This document shows positions 48,734-61,108 of a stretch of DNA of 64,000 nt, piece after piece. The notes below the pieces were generated by a model. That model saw nothing but the letters and a program-made list of their open reading frames with translations. It had not been told where the DNA came from and searched no databases. The translations under genes and the position numbers were made by a program. Position 1 is the first letter of the stretch, and the number at the start of each line of letters is the position of its first letter. This DNA comes from Pegea sp. RAD2-039 (taxonomy: Eukaryota; Chordata; Thaliacea; Salpida; Salpidae): the NCBI GenBank assembly GCA_034620365.1, contig JAQGEQ010000007.1, positions 62,001 through 126,000 on the forward strand, written 5' to 3'.

Positions 48734-51700
48734 ATGCTGCAACTTTTTCGATGGATTTGTTTTGTGGTTTTGTTTACTTTCACTTTGAGTTGGAAATGTG
48801 AGTAACTAACAAATCATTACAAAATAATTAATTTACTTTCAAGAAGTATTAAAATTAAAAACAACTTTTAAATACCGTTCTTTGTTCTCAAAAGTATTCT
48901 TTTAAAAAATTTAAATTATAAAAACTAGTTTTTAATTTAAATATAAATTATTGAAGGTTTCGTTTTTAAAATGCTTCAACTTAAACAGATCATCCAGTAT
49001 TCAGAAAACATGACAGCAGTAAGCCTTGTAGACCTGAAGACGGATTTAAAAAATGCCGATCTGTATTAAGTTTGAACCCTTATAAAATTGGTGATGAACT
49101 TTGTGTTATTAGGCGTTTCGCTGAAGATGTTTGTGGAGTTACTTTAAAATGTACCGATGATGAAGTTCGGTGTCGAAAAAGGTGAAAAATAAACTTTGTT
49201 CATCTGTAATTCCAATTTATTTTACTTTAAACGAACTTATTTTAGCTTTTAAAAGTATTACAATTATTAATATATTTCTTAATATAAATAATATTTATAA
49301 TTATTAAGTTTATAATACTTTTTAAGTTTGAATTATTTTATTATTTATTTGTTTTGTTTTTACAATTTTAATAAATATTCTAAAATTTCTGCAAAAATTG
49401 TAAAAAGATAAATTGATTTTTTTATTAAAGTTCAGTAGATTTTGATTCCGCCAAAGCCAAGTATAAAAGAATATTAAAAACAAAATCAAATCTACAAATT
49501 GTTCAATTTAAAATTTAATGATTTTTGGTTAATTTTGTTGAAACTATTCATTGATAAAACTTCGTTAAAGTTTATAATTTTGTTTTATATGATTTTTTAA
49601 CCAAATTTAACTTCTGGGAAAAAATTAAAAGTTTGAGAAACTTTCCTAAGAAACTAAATTAAAATTGAAGCAAGACAAACTGATATTTATTTGATTATTT
49701 GAGATATTTAAAAAACTTGACTATTTTACTTCAGTGAAGCAAATAGCTACAAAAATATGAATAAAAATATTCTTAATCGAATTGTTTAAGCAGATGTGTG
49801 AAACGAGGAGACCGTTTTTTGTTTTGTGATAAAATAACTTCCACTTTTTTACAACTTCGGTGTCATCCTGATGAATATTGGTGTCAGAAAACTAAAGTAT
49901 GTTTTCCACAAAATATAGGCTATTATAAATTTTTTTCATATTTATCTCATCAATGTCAGGTAACAAGAATTGTAATTTAATAAAAAGCAGTTTTATTGTA
50001 ATTTTTTTATTTACTCGACCAAGCAATAAAAATTAAATAACCTACCCGCTTCTGAAAATAAACTAATAAGGTAGCAAAAGTATAATAACATAACAATTAC
50101 ATACACTTTATAAATTAGAATATAATTAAATCAGTTTAATTTAACTGCAATTTGAATCATATAAAGTTTATTTTTAAAAATTATTTTAGTAAGATTTTAT
50201 TCAATATAAAATATCTTGGTTAAGAATTTCACAATCTCAATATTTTTTCAAAATAACGCAAGCTGAAATAAATTTTAATCTAACAGAAAATCAAGGTTTG
50301 TTGAAGGTTAAAAAGAATAAAATAAACTAAAAAATAAAAGTAGTTATCAAAACACTTAAGAATTGGTTTGAAAATATGATACAATTCATCAGGAATGTGT
50401 TTCAAATAACTTGAATTATCACTTATCTCTTATATTATGTTTCAGTATGATCAATTTGGAAAACGAATAGACAAACTTTTTGATTCATGTTATAATGCTA
50501 CAAATTATCAATGTCATGATAGAGACAACGGATGTATTCGTCGAGAATGGGTGAAGGATGGAGAAAATGATTGTAAGAATGGTGCTGATGAAGTTGATAG
50601 TTTAAAGTGTTTTAATCAGACTGAGTTTGCTTGTAAGGATAGTCATCGATGTGTTCCTCGATATCGTGTCAATGACGGTTTCAGTGATTGTAAAGATAGT
50701 TCAGATGAAAATAGTACTCAGAAAAATTGTTTTTTTCATGAATTTAAATGTAACTTGAATAAATGGAACAAAACCCGTTGTATACCTAGATCCTGGGTGG
50801 GTAACTCAATTAGAGATTGTGAATCAGGAGAAGATGAAAGTCATAGTTTCGATCAATGTATAGAAAATGAAGTTGAATGTTTAGATAAAAGCAGATGTCT
50901 CCCACAAATACTAATTTGTGATGGAATTTTGAACTGTAAAGACGGAAGTGATGAAATTGAAATGTGTGATTTGAATAATTATGTGAGAAGCTTTAGAGGT
51001 GAAATTGTTTTAGTTACTTCAAAGTCAATATTAAGTGGTTTGAAAAACTTATATGTTGAAGGGTTACAATATTATTCTAATCTTATTTTCGGTAATAAAT
51101 GTCAAATGAAAACTAATAGCTTTATTGAATTACCAAATAAATTCCAAAATCAAACAACTCCTGATAGCAACATGTGTTCAAATATAAAAGAAAAATGTTT
51201 GAATGAACAAAACCAGTTTATTTGTTCAAAATGTTTAGATAACAAAACTATAATATTCAACTCACAAGTTTGTGACAACATAATCGACTGTCCCGACGCA
51301 TCAGATGAATGTACATGCGAGAAATCTTCAATTGAATCGCTTTGTCAGAAGTTTTATCCAATAATGACGACAAGTAATTCTAATAATCTCACAAAACATC
51401 ATTTTGAAATACTTTGTAATAATATTGATGATTTAGAAAATGGAACAGACGAGAAAGTTTGCAACAAACAAGTTTTATCTTTGCTATTTGACTCAAACCA
51501 AAAAAATGAAACACTTCATACTTGCTCATCACACAATTTGAGAAAAAACGAAACTAAGAGAGTCAATTCAGTTAGATCATGTGACCATAAGGTAGACTGT
51601 CACTTAAAAGACGATGAATGTTCAGAACTATGTATTAACAGCAGCTTAAAATGGTCAGAAAATGGATTTTCAGAAACTTTTAATCAAAATTTTGATAAAA

Positions 51701-53403
51701 TGAATTTGATTGAATGCTTTCCTTTTTTACGACTAACAAGCAAATTAACTTCTAAAAGATCCCTGCATTTAGTGATAGATTACAAAAACTTACCGCCAAG
51801 TTTATTTTTAGAAAAGAAATTACTAGATAACTCAAGGGAAATTATGATAGAAAACCAAAAACTTTACAATAATAAGTCACTTATTACGATGAAAATTGAT
51901 GGTTACAAAAATATCACAATCACATCAATGTTAGATTTTTGTAACATTCGAAAGTATTTATGTTCATGGAGGTTTTATTGTAAGTCAGAAGAGATTGAAA
52001 GTATCGACTTGACTAAAGTTTGTGATTACAATGTTGATTGTCTAGATAGTTCAGATGAAATGAACTGCTCGAAAAAAACTCATTTCTACTGTTGGAATAA
52101 CAATTCTAAGTTTATTGAAGAAAACAGATATTTAGATGGTCGAAAAGACTGTTCTGATGGTTCAGATGAATGTTTAAACTACTTTTCATCTGTATATGAG
52201 ATGATTAAAAGCCACTTTCTTCGTTACTTTATTTGGTTTGTCACAGGTCTTACTATAATTGTTAACATTTATGTCATTCGAAAGCATTGGTTGAAATTAA
52301 AAGAAGCTGAAAGTAAAAGTTCTGTGAAATATGTGAATACATATCTTTTGTGTCAGCTAGCAGTTTCTGATTTAGTAATGGGAGTCTCTTTGTTGATACT
52401 TGGTGTGAAGTCATTTCAATATTCAGGTCAATATTGCATTCATGATCTTGAATGGAGAGCAAGTACTACTTGTAACGTGGTTGGTGTGCTTGCTGTGTTT
52501 TCATCTCAAACATCAATGTGTACTTTAGTACTTATCACAACTTTGAGATTGTATCTTACTGTTTGCCCGTATAAAACTAATCGATTAAACCACAAGTTCA
52601 TCAGACTTGTTTCATTCCTTTCTTTGGTGTTTTGTTTCCTGTTTGCAATGATTCCAGTGTGGTTCAAATATAACTTTGCTGACCAACTTTATATTGAATC
52701 AAATCCTTTTTTCCTAGATCAATCGGTAAATCACAGCACAATTGAAATGTTTTACAAAAAAACTGAAATAATTCTCAGTAACCTTCCTAATACATCATCA
52801 ATGTTCAACAACAGCCGTGGTACAAACTTAAGCTATCAATTCATTAAAAGTTATTTCGAAAGTGGAAAAGGAGAATCTCTATTTCAGTCCAGAAACGTTA
52901 AAATAAAAAATGTATTTGGATACTTCAGTACCTCTCCTGTTTGCTTTCCAGATCTTTATACAAGTATTTCATCATCTCATTTTGTTCTTTCTTTGATCAT
53001 TATAACTTTCAATACTTGTTCACTTTTATATATTTGTGCAGCTTATAGCTACATATTCTATACCACTAAGAAAAGCTCAAAATCTGTTAAACAATCAAAA
53101 AATGCAAATCAAATGGGAAAAATGAAATTACGAGTTTTCCTCATCATTATAACAGATATGTCTTGTTGGTTACCAGTTATAATCATGTCTATTATAAGCT
53201 ATAGTGGATACAAACTTGATGGTGAACTACTTCCTTATTCTGCTATCATTATCCTACCAATCAATAGTGCAATAAATCCAATCATTTATTCAGGTATCGA
53301 TAAAACCATTACAAGCTTTATTAGAATAAATTGTTGTAGAATGAAGCAAGAATCAGTCAAAAAAACTGAAAATATTGAACTTAAAACCATTAAACCTGCT
53401 TGA
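48734..53403 (+). CDS. LDLa-repeat, relaxin-receptor-like class A GPCR (1126 aa, 4 exons)
   Basis: Exons 48734-48797, 48989-49181, 49794-49959, 50446-53403, phases 1, 2 and 0. Exon 1 encodes a signal peptide (MLQLFRWICFVVLFTFTLSW). Exons 2-3 give a Cys-rich segment. From residue about 156 to 725 there are seven to nine LDL-receptor class A modules of varying quality, the clear ones ending DCKDSSDE, NCKDGSDE, DCLDSSDE and DCSDGSDE, the calcium-binding signature. A seven-helix domain follows (about 735-1085): TM2 has LAVSDLVMG, TM7 has LPINSAINPIIY (NPxxY). This matches the LGR/relaxin-receptor and GRL101 type, but no leucine-rich repeats are present between the LDLa modules and TM1. The DRY position reads LRL in TTLRLYL, so the motif is altered. 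Cell-surface receptor, ligand unknown. A poly(A) signal is at 53583-53588. Confidence 0.88.
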
Positions 53404-56262
53404 ACAAGATTTGAAAAATATTTCATAATATCTCCAATAATTGTTTTAAGTTGTATCTTTTCACTTGTAATCAGAATTAGTTTTATGTTTTCAGTCATTG
53501 TGTATTTGTGTATCTCTGAAAGCTATATTTTCAGTTTTTACCGTTAAAAAATTGAATATTGTACGATAACTATAAGCCTTTCAATAAATCAATCTTCTTA
53601 AATAGTAAAAACATACTTGAATGATAAACTTGTTATAGTTTGATGTAAGTTTACAAATTGTGTGTATCTAAAATATGCTTATAGTTCTATTGCTAACAAA
53701 GATAATCAAAATGCAAATCACTTTATATAGAATTTTAGTATGGCTTGCTTCAGAGGAGTACTACATAACCAATGAATATATAGATGAATAAAATAACAAA
53801 TAAAATGATTTGTATTCGAAAGATTTTTTTAGTTTGATTTTGTTTTTGGTAATCTGAAATCTAATATTACAAACGAAACAAAGCTTTAGCTGGAAGCAGA
53901 AATGTATTAGATAGAGAAAAACAGAAGCACAAATTATCAAGAATAAAATTTAAAAGTTTTTCTTTTTACTAAAAATGAAGTTAGTTTGTGAGTTGAGTAT
54001 TGCTATAATACATCTTAATAGAATAAGATAGGATGTAGCGGAAGTTTGATCACATCTTGACAGTTTTAAGCTAAGAAAACTAATTTTTTTGACATTTGAC
54101 CATATTTGGTATATTTATATTTCCATTTTGATGTAAACTAATAAATTAATTTTCAATATATATCTGTTCTACTTACAAAATTTACAGCTTTAGAGAAAAG
54201 TTTATTTTTATAACAATAAAAAAGTTTTAATTAATTGCATTTTATTTAAATCATGTCATGAAAATATCAATTTGTTTGAACTTTTTCTAAAGTCATATTT
54301 AGAATATAAAATTAGTAACTTTAAAAGTTCTAATGATTGGACTGTTTTTTAAGTAATTTAGGTAGAAAGCAACATATTTATAATTTACAAATCTCTTAAG
54401 AACGTTTTAACAGTTATTTAAGAAATGCAACAATTTGTTTTCTACTTTAAAAATTTCTTTAAAAATTATGAAACCTTAAAATATCTTGCTTCAAATTATT
54501 AATAACAATATATACATAGCTGACAATGTTTATCATTTAAGTTGCTGTTAATGGTAAAACACAAAGAAAAATTATGCAATCTAAAATGATAAATTCTCCA
54601 TTTTAATAGAGTTAGTGAAAATTAAAAAATTTTAGAAAAATTATTTGTGGATTATAAATATTAGAGATAAGGAAATGAAGCTTTGTAATTTGAAACCATT
54701 TTGTCGACAAATTTTAAGCTTATTGCGCTAAAACTTTAAGTTAAAATATTATAATGAATAAAAATCAGGTCTGCGACATTAGAATTTATTACAAATAATA
54801 AATATAAGCATTTTTATTTTAACAATCTTATCACTAAAACGATTTCAAAGTTTTTTTTAGTTAATAAATAAAACGTCGTTTAAATATCATGCTTATTAAG
54901 ATGTGATTAAAAAATCTCTCAATTATTCGGTTGTAAAAATGAAAATATCTTTCTTTTAGTCATTTCATTAAAACAAAGTTCATACATTAATACTATATTA
55001 AATATAGAAGCAATCTTATGATCATTTTTTTTAAGCCAAGGTTTTTTCTCCGGAACTGACTTCAGATATCTAAGAGAATTTCACCTCTAAACTTTTGTTT
55101 CAGCTCAAAATCTAATTGCATAAACACTAAATCTAACTAAATAAGATCAAAGTATGTATTTCCATCTGTTCTCATAGAATTAACAGACAACTCCATAAAA
55201 GTTTACAAATTACTTCCACAGTTTTTGAACTTGTTCATCAACATGCTGAAAAGCCTTTGACATATTGCAGACTGATATTTTGATAGGGTTGAAATATGAT
55301 ATATTTTCATCAGCAAGTTATTTCATGCAAAAGGAAATAAATGTATAAATGTTAGATAGTGCTCCAAATAACTCGTAGCATAAGCTATTTTTGTTTGTAA
55401 AGAATTATTTAAGCGTAGAAGATGCATGGTATTGTCAACCATAAATGTCAATATAAGGAGTTATTCTTTACTATCAAGCTGAATGGATCTTTCCTTTTTA
55501 AGATAAAACAACTTCAGGAAAGAGATCACATATTTTATAGAAATATTTAGCACGGCTTGAACCTCGTAGTAATTGTAAGTTTCACCAGATCATCATAATC
55601 GTCACCAACAACATTTTCCAACTTGAGATGATTTAGTGTATTTGTTTTATAATAGTTTGTAAATTTTGATACATTTGGTACATCTAAAGCTTCAGTAACA
55701 AAAATTTCCATTTTTAAAATGATGCCAGATCACTACACCACGATTATTTTCATCAAAACAATTGTTAACGAGTTTTTACTTTGCATCAGCATAGAGTACA
55801 ACCCCTTGTTTTCAATGACTTTAATAGATTTAGTTCTATTTCTTTGTTAGTATTTTGAAGTTAAATGAATTTTTATTCATTTATTCTTATTTGTTTCTTA
55901 AAACCTTCAACGACCTGCTGGTAACAGTGAAAATCTGTTTTAAATAACTTAAATTTCAATTGTGTCTTGTAATATTTTGTGAATTAAGAAATAATTTTAC
56001 TATTAGCAACATTACTATCAACCCAAAAAAGGTAAACGTATTTTTGACCATAAATTAGATGAGACCATTTGAAATAAATCTTTAATCATCATTCTTAAAA
56101 TTAAAATCTTTGTTTTATAATTGCTTATTTTAAAAACTTTCAGAAATAAACATAAAACGATAACTGAGACAAAAATATTTCTACAAAAACGAGGGAATGC
56201 ATAAATAGTTTAACTACCTGATTAAATGTGACAAGTATCAACAAATATCTGCTACAACCTAC
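53404..56262. other. Receptor 3' flank and degenerate retroelement DNA
   Basis: 53.8-54.3 kb matches the 3' flanks of both receptor pseudogenes (45.46-46.1 and 61.38-62.0 kb). The rest is AT-rich. Near 55.2-55.8 kb minus-strand frames look like eroded retroelement coding sequence, listed separately. The 3' end of the gene on the minus strand at 56.26 kb may continue into this region. Confidence 0.5.
55211..55711 (-). pseudogene. Possible BEL/Pao-like retroelement relic
   Basis: A 54-codon frame at 55711-55547 (starts MEIFVTEALDVPNVSK) and, further downstream, a frame with HVDEQVQKLWK resemble the end of the peptidase domain and the short segment before the reverse transcriptase of BEL/Pao elements. 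The resemblance is by eye, short and weak; no active-site motif is present. Confidence 0.2.
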
Positions 56263-59200
56263 CTTGTTTAGCTTTAACCTTTTGATATAAACATTTTTGT
56301 CGATTTTTATTAACTTGATGTTTGCCATTTTTAGTCTGTCGTCTTCTCCTTTATCAAGTGATAATTTGCTGTCAGGATATTTGAAGTTCTGCACAGGCCT
56401 AAGTATGTCGCTTTTTTATGGGGACAAGTTCAAGTTCTTCTTTTTATAGATTTTACATGATAGTGTTCCGAAAGTAAGCAAGTTAGAAGCTCAAGTTTTC
56501 TAGATAAAAGTTAATTGTCAAAAACTACTTTTAAAATTTAAAGTAAAGATATCTGATTATTAAAAAGTTTACTTTTTTTTGTCAATTTTTAAAGGAGGTT
56601 TTTTACGATATAATATTCAGAAGTGCATCAACATCACATGTCCAGTAAAACATATTTACAAACATACAAACATAAAATCAAATTGTGAAGCTTCTATTCA
56701 TTAGTTATTCAATCCTGGGTTTCTGAAGATTCTGAAAGAATTATTCATCTTAGAGAGCTTTGTCTGAACAGTTCACATTTTCAAAATATTATCATGAGCC
56801 AATATTATTATCAAATTAAAAGTTATAACTGAGTGAGATATTTAATTTAATTTCAAAAGTTAGATTTCAGAAACAGCAAAGATATTCATATTTTTAAATT
56901 AATATTGACCGAATTTACTTACTAAAGCAATTTAGTACTTTTGAAAATCTTGAAAAAAACCGTCGAAATAAATTCTTTTTCTACAAAAATTTAAGTTAGT
57001 TCTTACATATCAAGTTTTATGCAATGCTGTTCAACTAAGCATCTTTAATAAAAATCTGCTTAAGATTAAATTCTTGCCGTTAATTGTAATAGTTACATAA
57101 AAATCCAACTGTTTATTTTTTAATTAATTACATAAAATAATGTTTTTGATATTTTATATACAGCAAATTTCTATTGAGCGCCCTACAGTTTAACTAATTT
57201 GTTCAGTTCAATGCAATCTAAAAGCATGGGATATATTTTGTAGTGAAATATTTTAAAAGATTACCTTTGGATGTTTTGTTGCTATGGCTTCAATAGAAGT
57301 GTTCTTATCCTAAATTGAATAAAAGGTTTATATAATTTAATTCAAAACGAAAAAAAATCGATTAATATGTTACAAAATTTATTTCAGATTTTAGTTATTA
57401 GCTTAAAAAAGAATTGAAGCTTGGAAAATGATTGTTTTTTTCTTGAGAACAACTTTTTTCCAAGGTATTTGTTCTACAAGTAATAAAAGTTAGCTTGTTA
57501 GATTGTAATGTTTAAAAACATATTGTACATAAACCATAAATTTAAAATTCAGAATATAAATATGAAATCATACAAAACTATTAAAAAACCTGTCCGGTGC
57601 ATTCGATTTGTTCGTTTGTTTTATCATTAAAATCTTCTAATATTTCAATATTTTTGACAGCTTCTATCGGTTTTGCTTTATATTCATATTTTTCCGCATC
57701 ACCTAATATAACAAAACTCTTGGTTCTTTCAACACATATCTCTTCTTTATCGCATTTCTGTAGGTCTGTGGAAACTTCTAACAATTTTTCGTCTTCGTTC
57801 TTACGGATATCTTTTATGTCTTTCAGAATCACACTTTCTTGAACAACTGGAACCATTCTTGTCTTATTAACTTTATCTTTTTCTATTTTAGCTAGTATAA
57901 CTGAACTATTAGTTTTCATATCATTTTTTCCTTCATTTTGACTGATATCATTCTGCTCTTTACTCTTCTTATTTGCTTCTAACTCTTTGGATTTTCCATT
58001 ACAAATGAAATTCCAAATTTTTTCTTCATCTTCCTCATTTCCAAAGCTGATATTCTCACAAATATCACTTCCACTCAAATCGATGTACAAATTTTTATCA
58101 TCGCTGTCCACCGCTTTGTCTTTCTTATTTTCTTTAACATCTTCTATTTCAGTACTCCATATTTCAGTTAGTTTTTCTTTCTCGTCTTTTCCTGCCACTT
58201 TGGTATCTTCTTCGCCTGATTTCTTTATACCAAACAACTTTTCATTGACTTCTTCATCTACCTTCATTTGTTTTGTAATGGAATTTTCTACCACTTCAAA
58301 ACTTCTTTCATTTTCTTTCAATATCATACTTCCTTTAACTTTAATTTCAGCAACAAAACAATTTTCATGTCTATCATACTTTAATCTTTCTCCTGATATC
58401 ATATTCTCTAGTTTCTTTACTCTTGATGTTTTCTGAGCTGGCTTAAGCTCTTCATCTGAATCAGGTAAAAGATTATCCCAATCTTCATCTTCACTAAACT
58501 CTACTGATTCAGTATCTCCATCATCCACTTCTTCTTCGTTTTCAAAGCTTTCACTAAAAACAATTCTATCGACATCTATCACTACCTTCTCAACTATTTC
58601 TTCTAAAACTTCTTGTACTAAACTTTTCTTTTCAATTTCCTTTAAGCTTTCATGATCATCTTCAAGGTTCTAAAAGTTTAAGAATTAAATTTACTAAAAT
58701 TATTAGAAGAATAGTAATTTATTTTATTACTTTACTTTACTTTAGTAATAATTTTACAACTTAAGATTCAATATCTTCCGAAAAGTATTTACTTCAATTT
58801 TTAAAACTTCAGATTGAATCAATAACGGTTCTTTAAACCAAATTTTCCCTTCGTAGATTGTTTCTAAGATCTGTAAAAATGTTCAGAATTAAACTTGATC
58901 TCTTTGCTCAACCTGTTTATTGCTTTGGTGTTTATATTTGTTCAACTTGATTTCTTATTACAATGAAACTGTTATCGTTTCAAAGATTCAACAAATTATT
59001 TTACATAAATCATTAATCTTTTTATAAGTAAGTGACTTAATGAGCAGTTTATTATTTTCTACTAGTTTAGAATATCTTACAAGTGTTTGTTTTCCTAATA
59101 TCCACTCAACTCGGCGTCCAGTTTTCTTTTTCTAAAAATTGAGATTGATGAAGTTTCTATGAAACGATTTTGTTTATCTTTTACTGATTATTGAATCATT

Positions 59201-59678
59201 CACCTGATTATATGAAGCTTTATTTTCTTCTTCATTAGATAAAAGTAATGGTAAGGCTGGCGGAGAATCTTTTGATATATATATGGAAGGTAAGCAGATC
59301 AGATGATCTAAATAATCTGCTTTATCATCGTCTTCAGAAGAACTCAATACTTTCACTTCCTGCAAAATTGAAAATTCAGAAAATTTTTAATAAATTAATA
59401 ATTATAAGAAATTTGTAATAATCATAAGTTGATATTTACAACATTATTAAAATGTTAAATGTTTTCTAATAAAGTTTCATTACTTCTATATTTCAAAAAA
59501 ATTGGCAGAAAATGATGTCGGTAAACTAACCAAACTTTTATTCACAAACTTAGTTTATTAATTAAATTTTTATAAAAGAAACTTTAATATTTTCTATTAT
59601 TGACATAAAACTAGTTTTAATATTCATTTAGAGCTGAAAAATTAATTCTTAAAATGTTGTAAATTATTTGCTTACCAT
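56263..59678 (-). CDS. Unrecognised acidic/lysine-rich protein (at least 513 aa, 7 exons seen)
   Basis: Exons in transcript order: 59678-59676 (only the ATG), 59359-59204, 59131-59081, 58870-58793, 58669-57590, 57309-57265, 56388-56263; every junction is phase 0. The start follows from ATG|gtaagc joined to GAAGTGAAAG. The protein begins MEVKVLSSSEDDDKADYLDH; has KKKTGRRVEWILG in exon 3; and a large exon 5 of 360 codons rich in Glu, Lys, Asp and Ser (DTESVEFSEDEDWDNLL). No cysteine-rich or enzymatic domain is recognised; it is probably largely disordered. Exon 5 could also be terminal, ending GQVF then stop at 57581, if its weak GTTTTT donor is unused. I see no terminal exon below 56263. A lone TGACGTCA lies about 100 bp upstream of the start. 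Confidence 0.6.
56917..56995. repeat. Dispersed repeat copy inside an intron
   Basis: A stretch of about 80 bp (cttttgaaaatcttgaaaa and on) matches 46908-46985 and 62741-62810. A neighbouring part of the same family (aaaaatactttttactt with flanks) appears at 60250-60345 and 62860-62930. Confidence 0.65.
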
Positions 59679-60789
59679 CTTAAATAATTTTTCTACAAAA
59701 ATCAAATTGCTTTTATCAATATATGCTTTTTGTCAGAATACAATTTGCTAAATTAATGATGAGACGTTAAAAACTAAAATGACGTCACAAAGCTAATAAT
59801 CTTATTTTGTTATTTTTAGATGACAACTAAGAACTAGTATATTACAAGAATCAAAATGGCCACTAAATTTCAGACTAATTAAAAAAATGTTAATTAAAAT
59901 ATTTTATAATTGTTATTTATCAACGATAGTCGAATAAATAGGTTTTTCTGGTAACTAGTTACATTCGTTACTAAATTCGAGTTCTAACCATTTTTCAAAC
60001 TTAAATATTTTATTTTGAAAAGCTTATAATAGTACAAGAAAAACATCTTTCAAATAATGAGACAACATGCAATCTTTACTGTTTGGCCAAATTATTTGGT
60101 CGGGGTGAGTGTGATATTATTAGAATTATAAACAGTAAAGTAATTTACCGCTGACGTAAATGTGTTAAATATAAATGAAATAACTTTATTATACCACAAG
60201 AAAACCATACAAAATTGCTTTAATTAGCAAATTGTAAACAAACATCTGGAATTCTTTAAAAAGTTTATTAAAGTAGCTTTGAGAACTCTGATCAAAATCA
60301 ACAATTCACCAAAAATACTTTTTACTTTTTTATTGAAATCTAAAAATGGTGAACAATTTTCGAGAAGAAGAAAAAAAAATTTTGATTCTAAAGTAAAATA
60401 GAAAAAAAATAATTCTTTTTAGATTCGAAATTAATTACTTTGTATTTGCTGTGGTTAACAAATAGAATTTTCATAAACATCTCATTGACATTATTAACTA
60501 ATTTGAGTTAAGGTAGTTCTTCAATGATAACTATTTTAAGAGGTACCTAGATTATTGCAGGTTTAATATTGAATAAGTTCTGATAATAATTTATAAATAA
60601 AGTATATTTTATAATAATAAATAATAGAGTAATAATAATTTATAGAATGTTCAGATTAAGTCAATTATTTTCAATAACAAATTTTTAATACGTTTTTTAA
60701 TTTGTTTGATTTTTTAAACATGATAAGTCAATACTTCAACCAAATGGAACTTTTGTCGCAGAAATAGTAAAAGAATTTCTATCAAGCTT
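59679..60789. other. AT-rich intergenic DNA
   Basis: Apart from the CRE-like site and a copy of a dispersed repeat at 60250-60345, nothing is recognised. Confidence 0.55.
59780..59787. promoter_or_regulatory. Isolated CREB/ATF-type palindrome upstream of the acidic-protein gene
   Basis: The only TGACGTCA seen outside the 17-37 kb region. It lies about 100 bp upstream of the start codon of the minus-strand gene, a typical promoter position. Regulation by CREB/ATF factors is inferred from the motif only. Confidence 0.45.
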
Positions 60790-61108
60790 AGAGTTGATTT
60801 CTACTGACAACATCAATACTATTTACTCACTGTTCACTGATATCGTTGAATAGTCGATTGAGAAATTTCTACCATTTTATTAATAAGCAAGTCTATTACA
60901 GCCAACTATGAAAATAATGTTCCTTGTGACATCATCATTCTCGATTTTGCTACAGCGATTGATTATATCCCACACAACAAACTCATTCTTGATTTACAAG
61001 AAATAAAATTAAACAGCTTTATCATATTATATGATTTGATTTATTTATAAAACATTTGATTTCATTAATTATCAGCAGCATTCAATCTTATTCAAAAGAT
61101 CTTTCTTT
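60790..61108 (+). mobile_element. Internally deleted fragment of the non-LTR retrotransposon
   Basis: catcaatactattta at about 60810 matches 4033 in the element at 3489-6235, and about 60925-61025 matches 4922-5020 (cgattttgct...attgaa), with the intervening 850 bp missing. A last match (aaaagatcttt) at 61097 corresponds to about 5070. The fragment then joins directly to a receptor-gene 3' end. Confidence 0.75.

Noticed and set aside
52274-53498. Minus-strand frames over the receptor gene
   Set aside because: Shadows of the receptor's conserved 7TM coding sequence.
57597-58436. Plus-strand Ser/Phe-rich frames of 81 and 149 codons
   Set aside because: They are antisense to the large acidic exon; their composition is the mirror of Glu/Lys/Asp codons.
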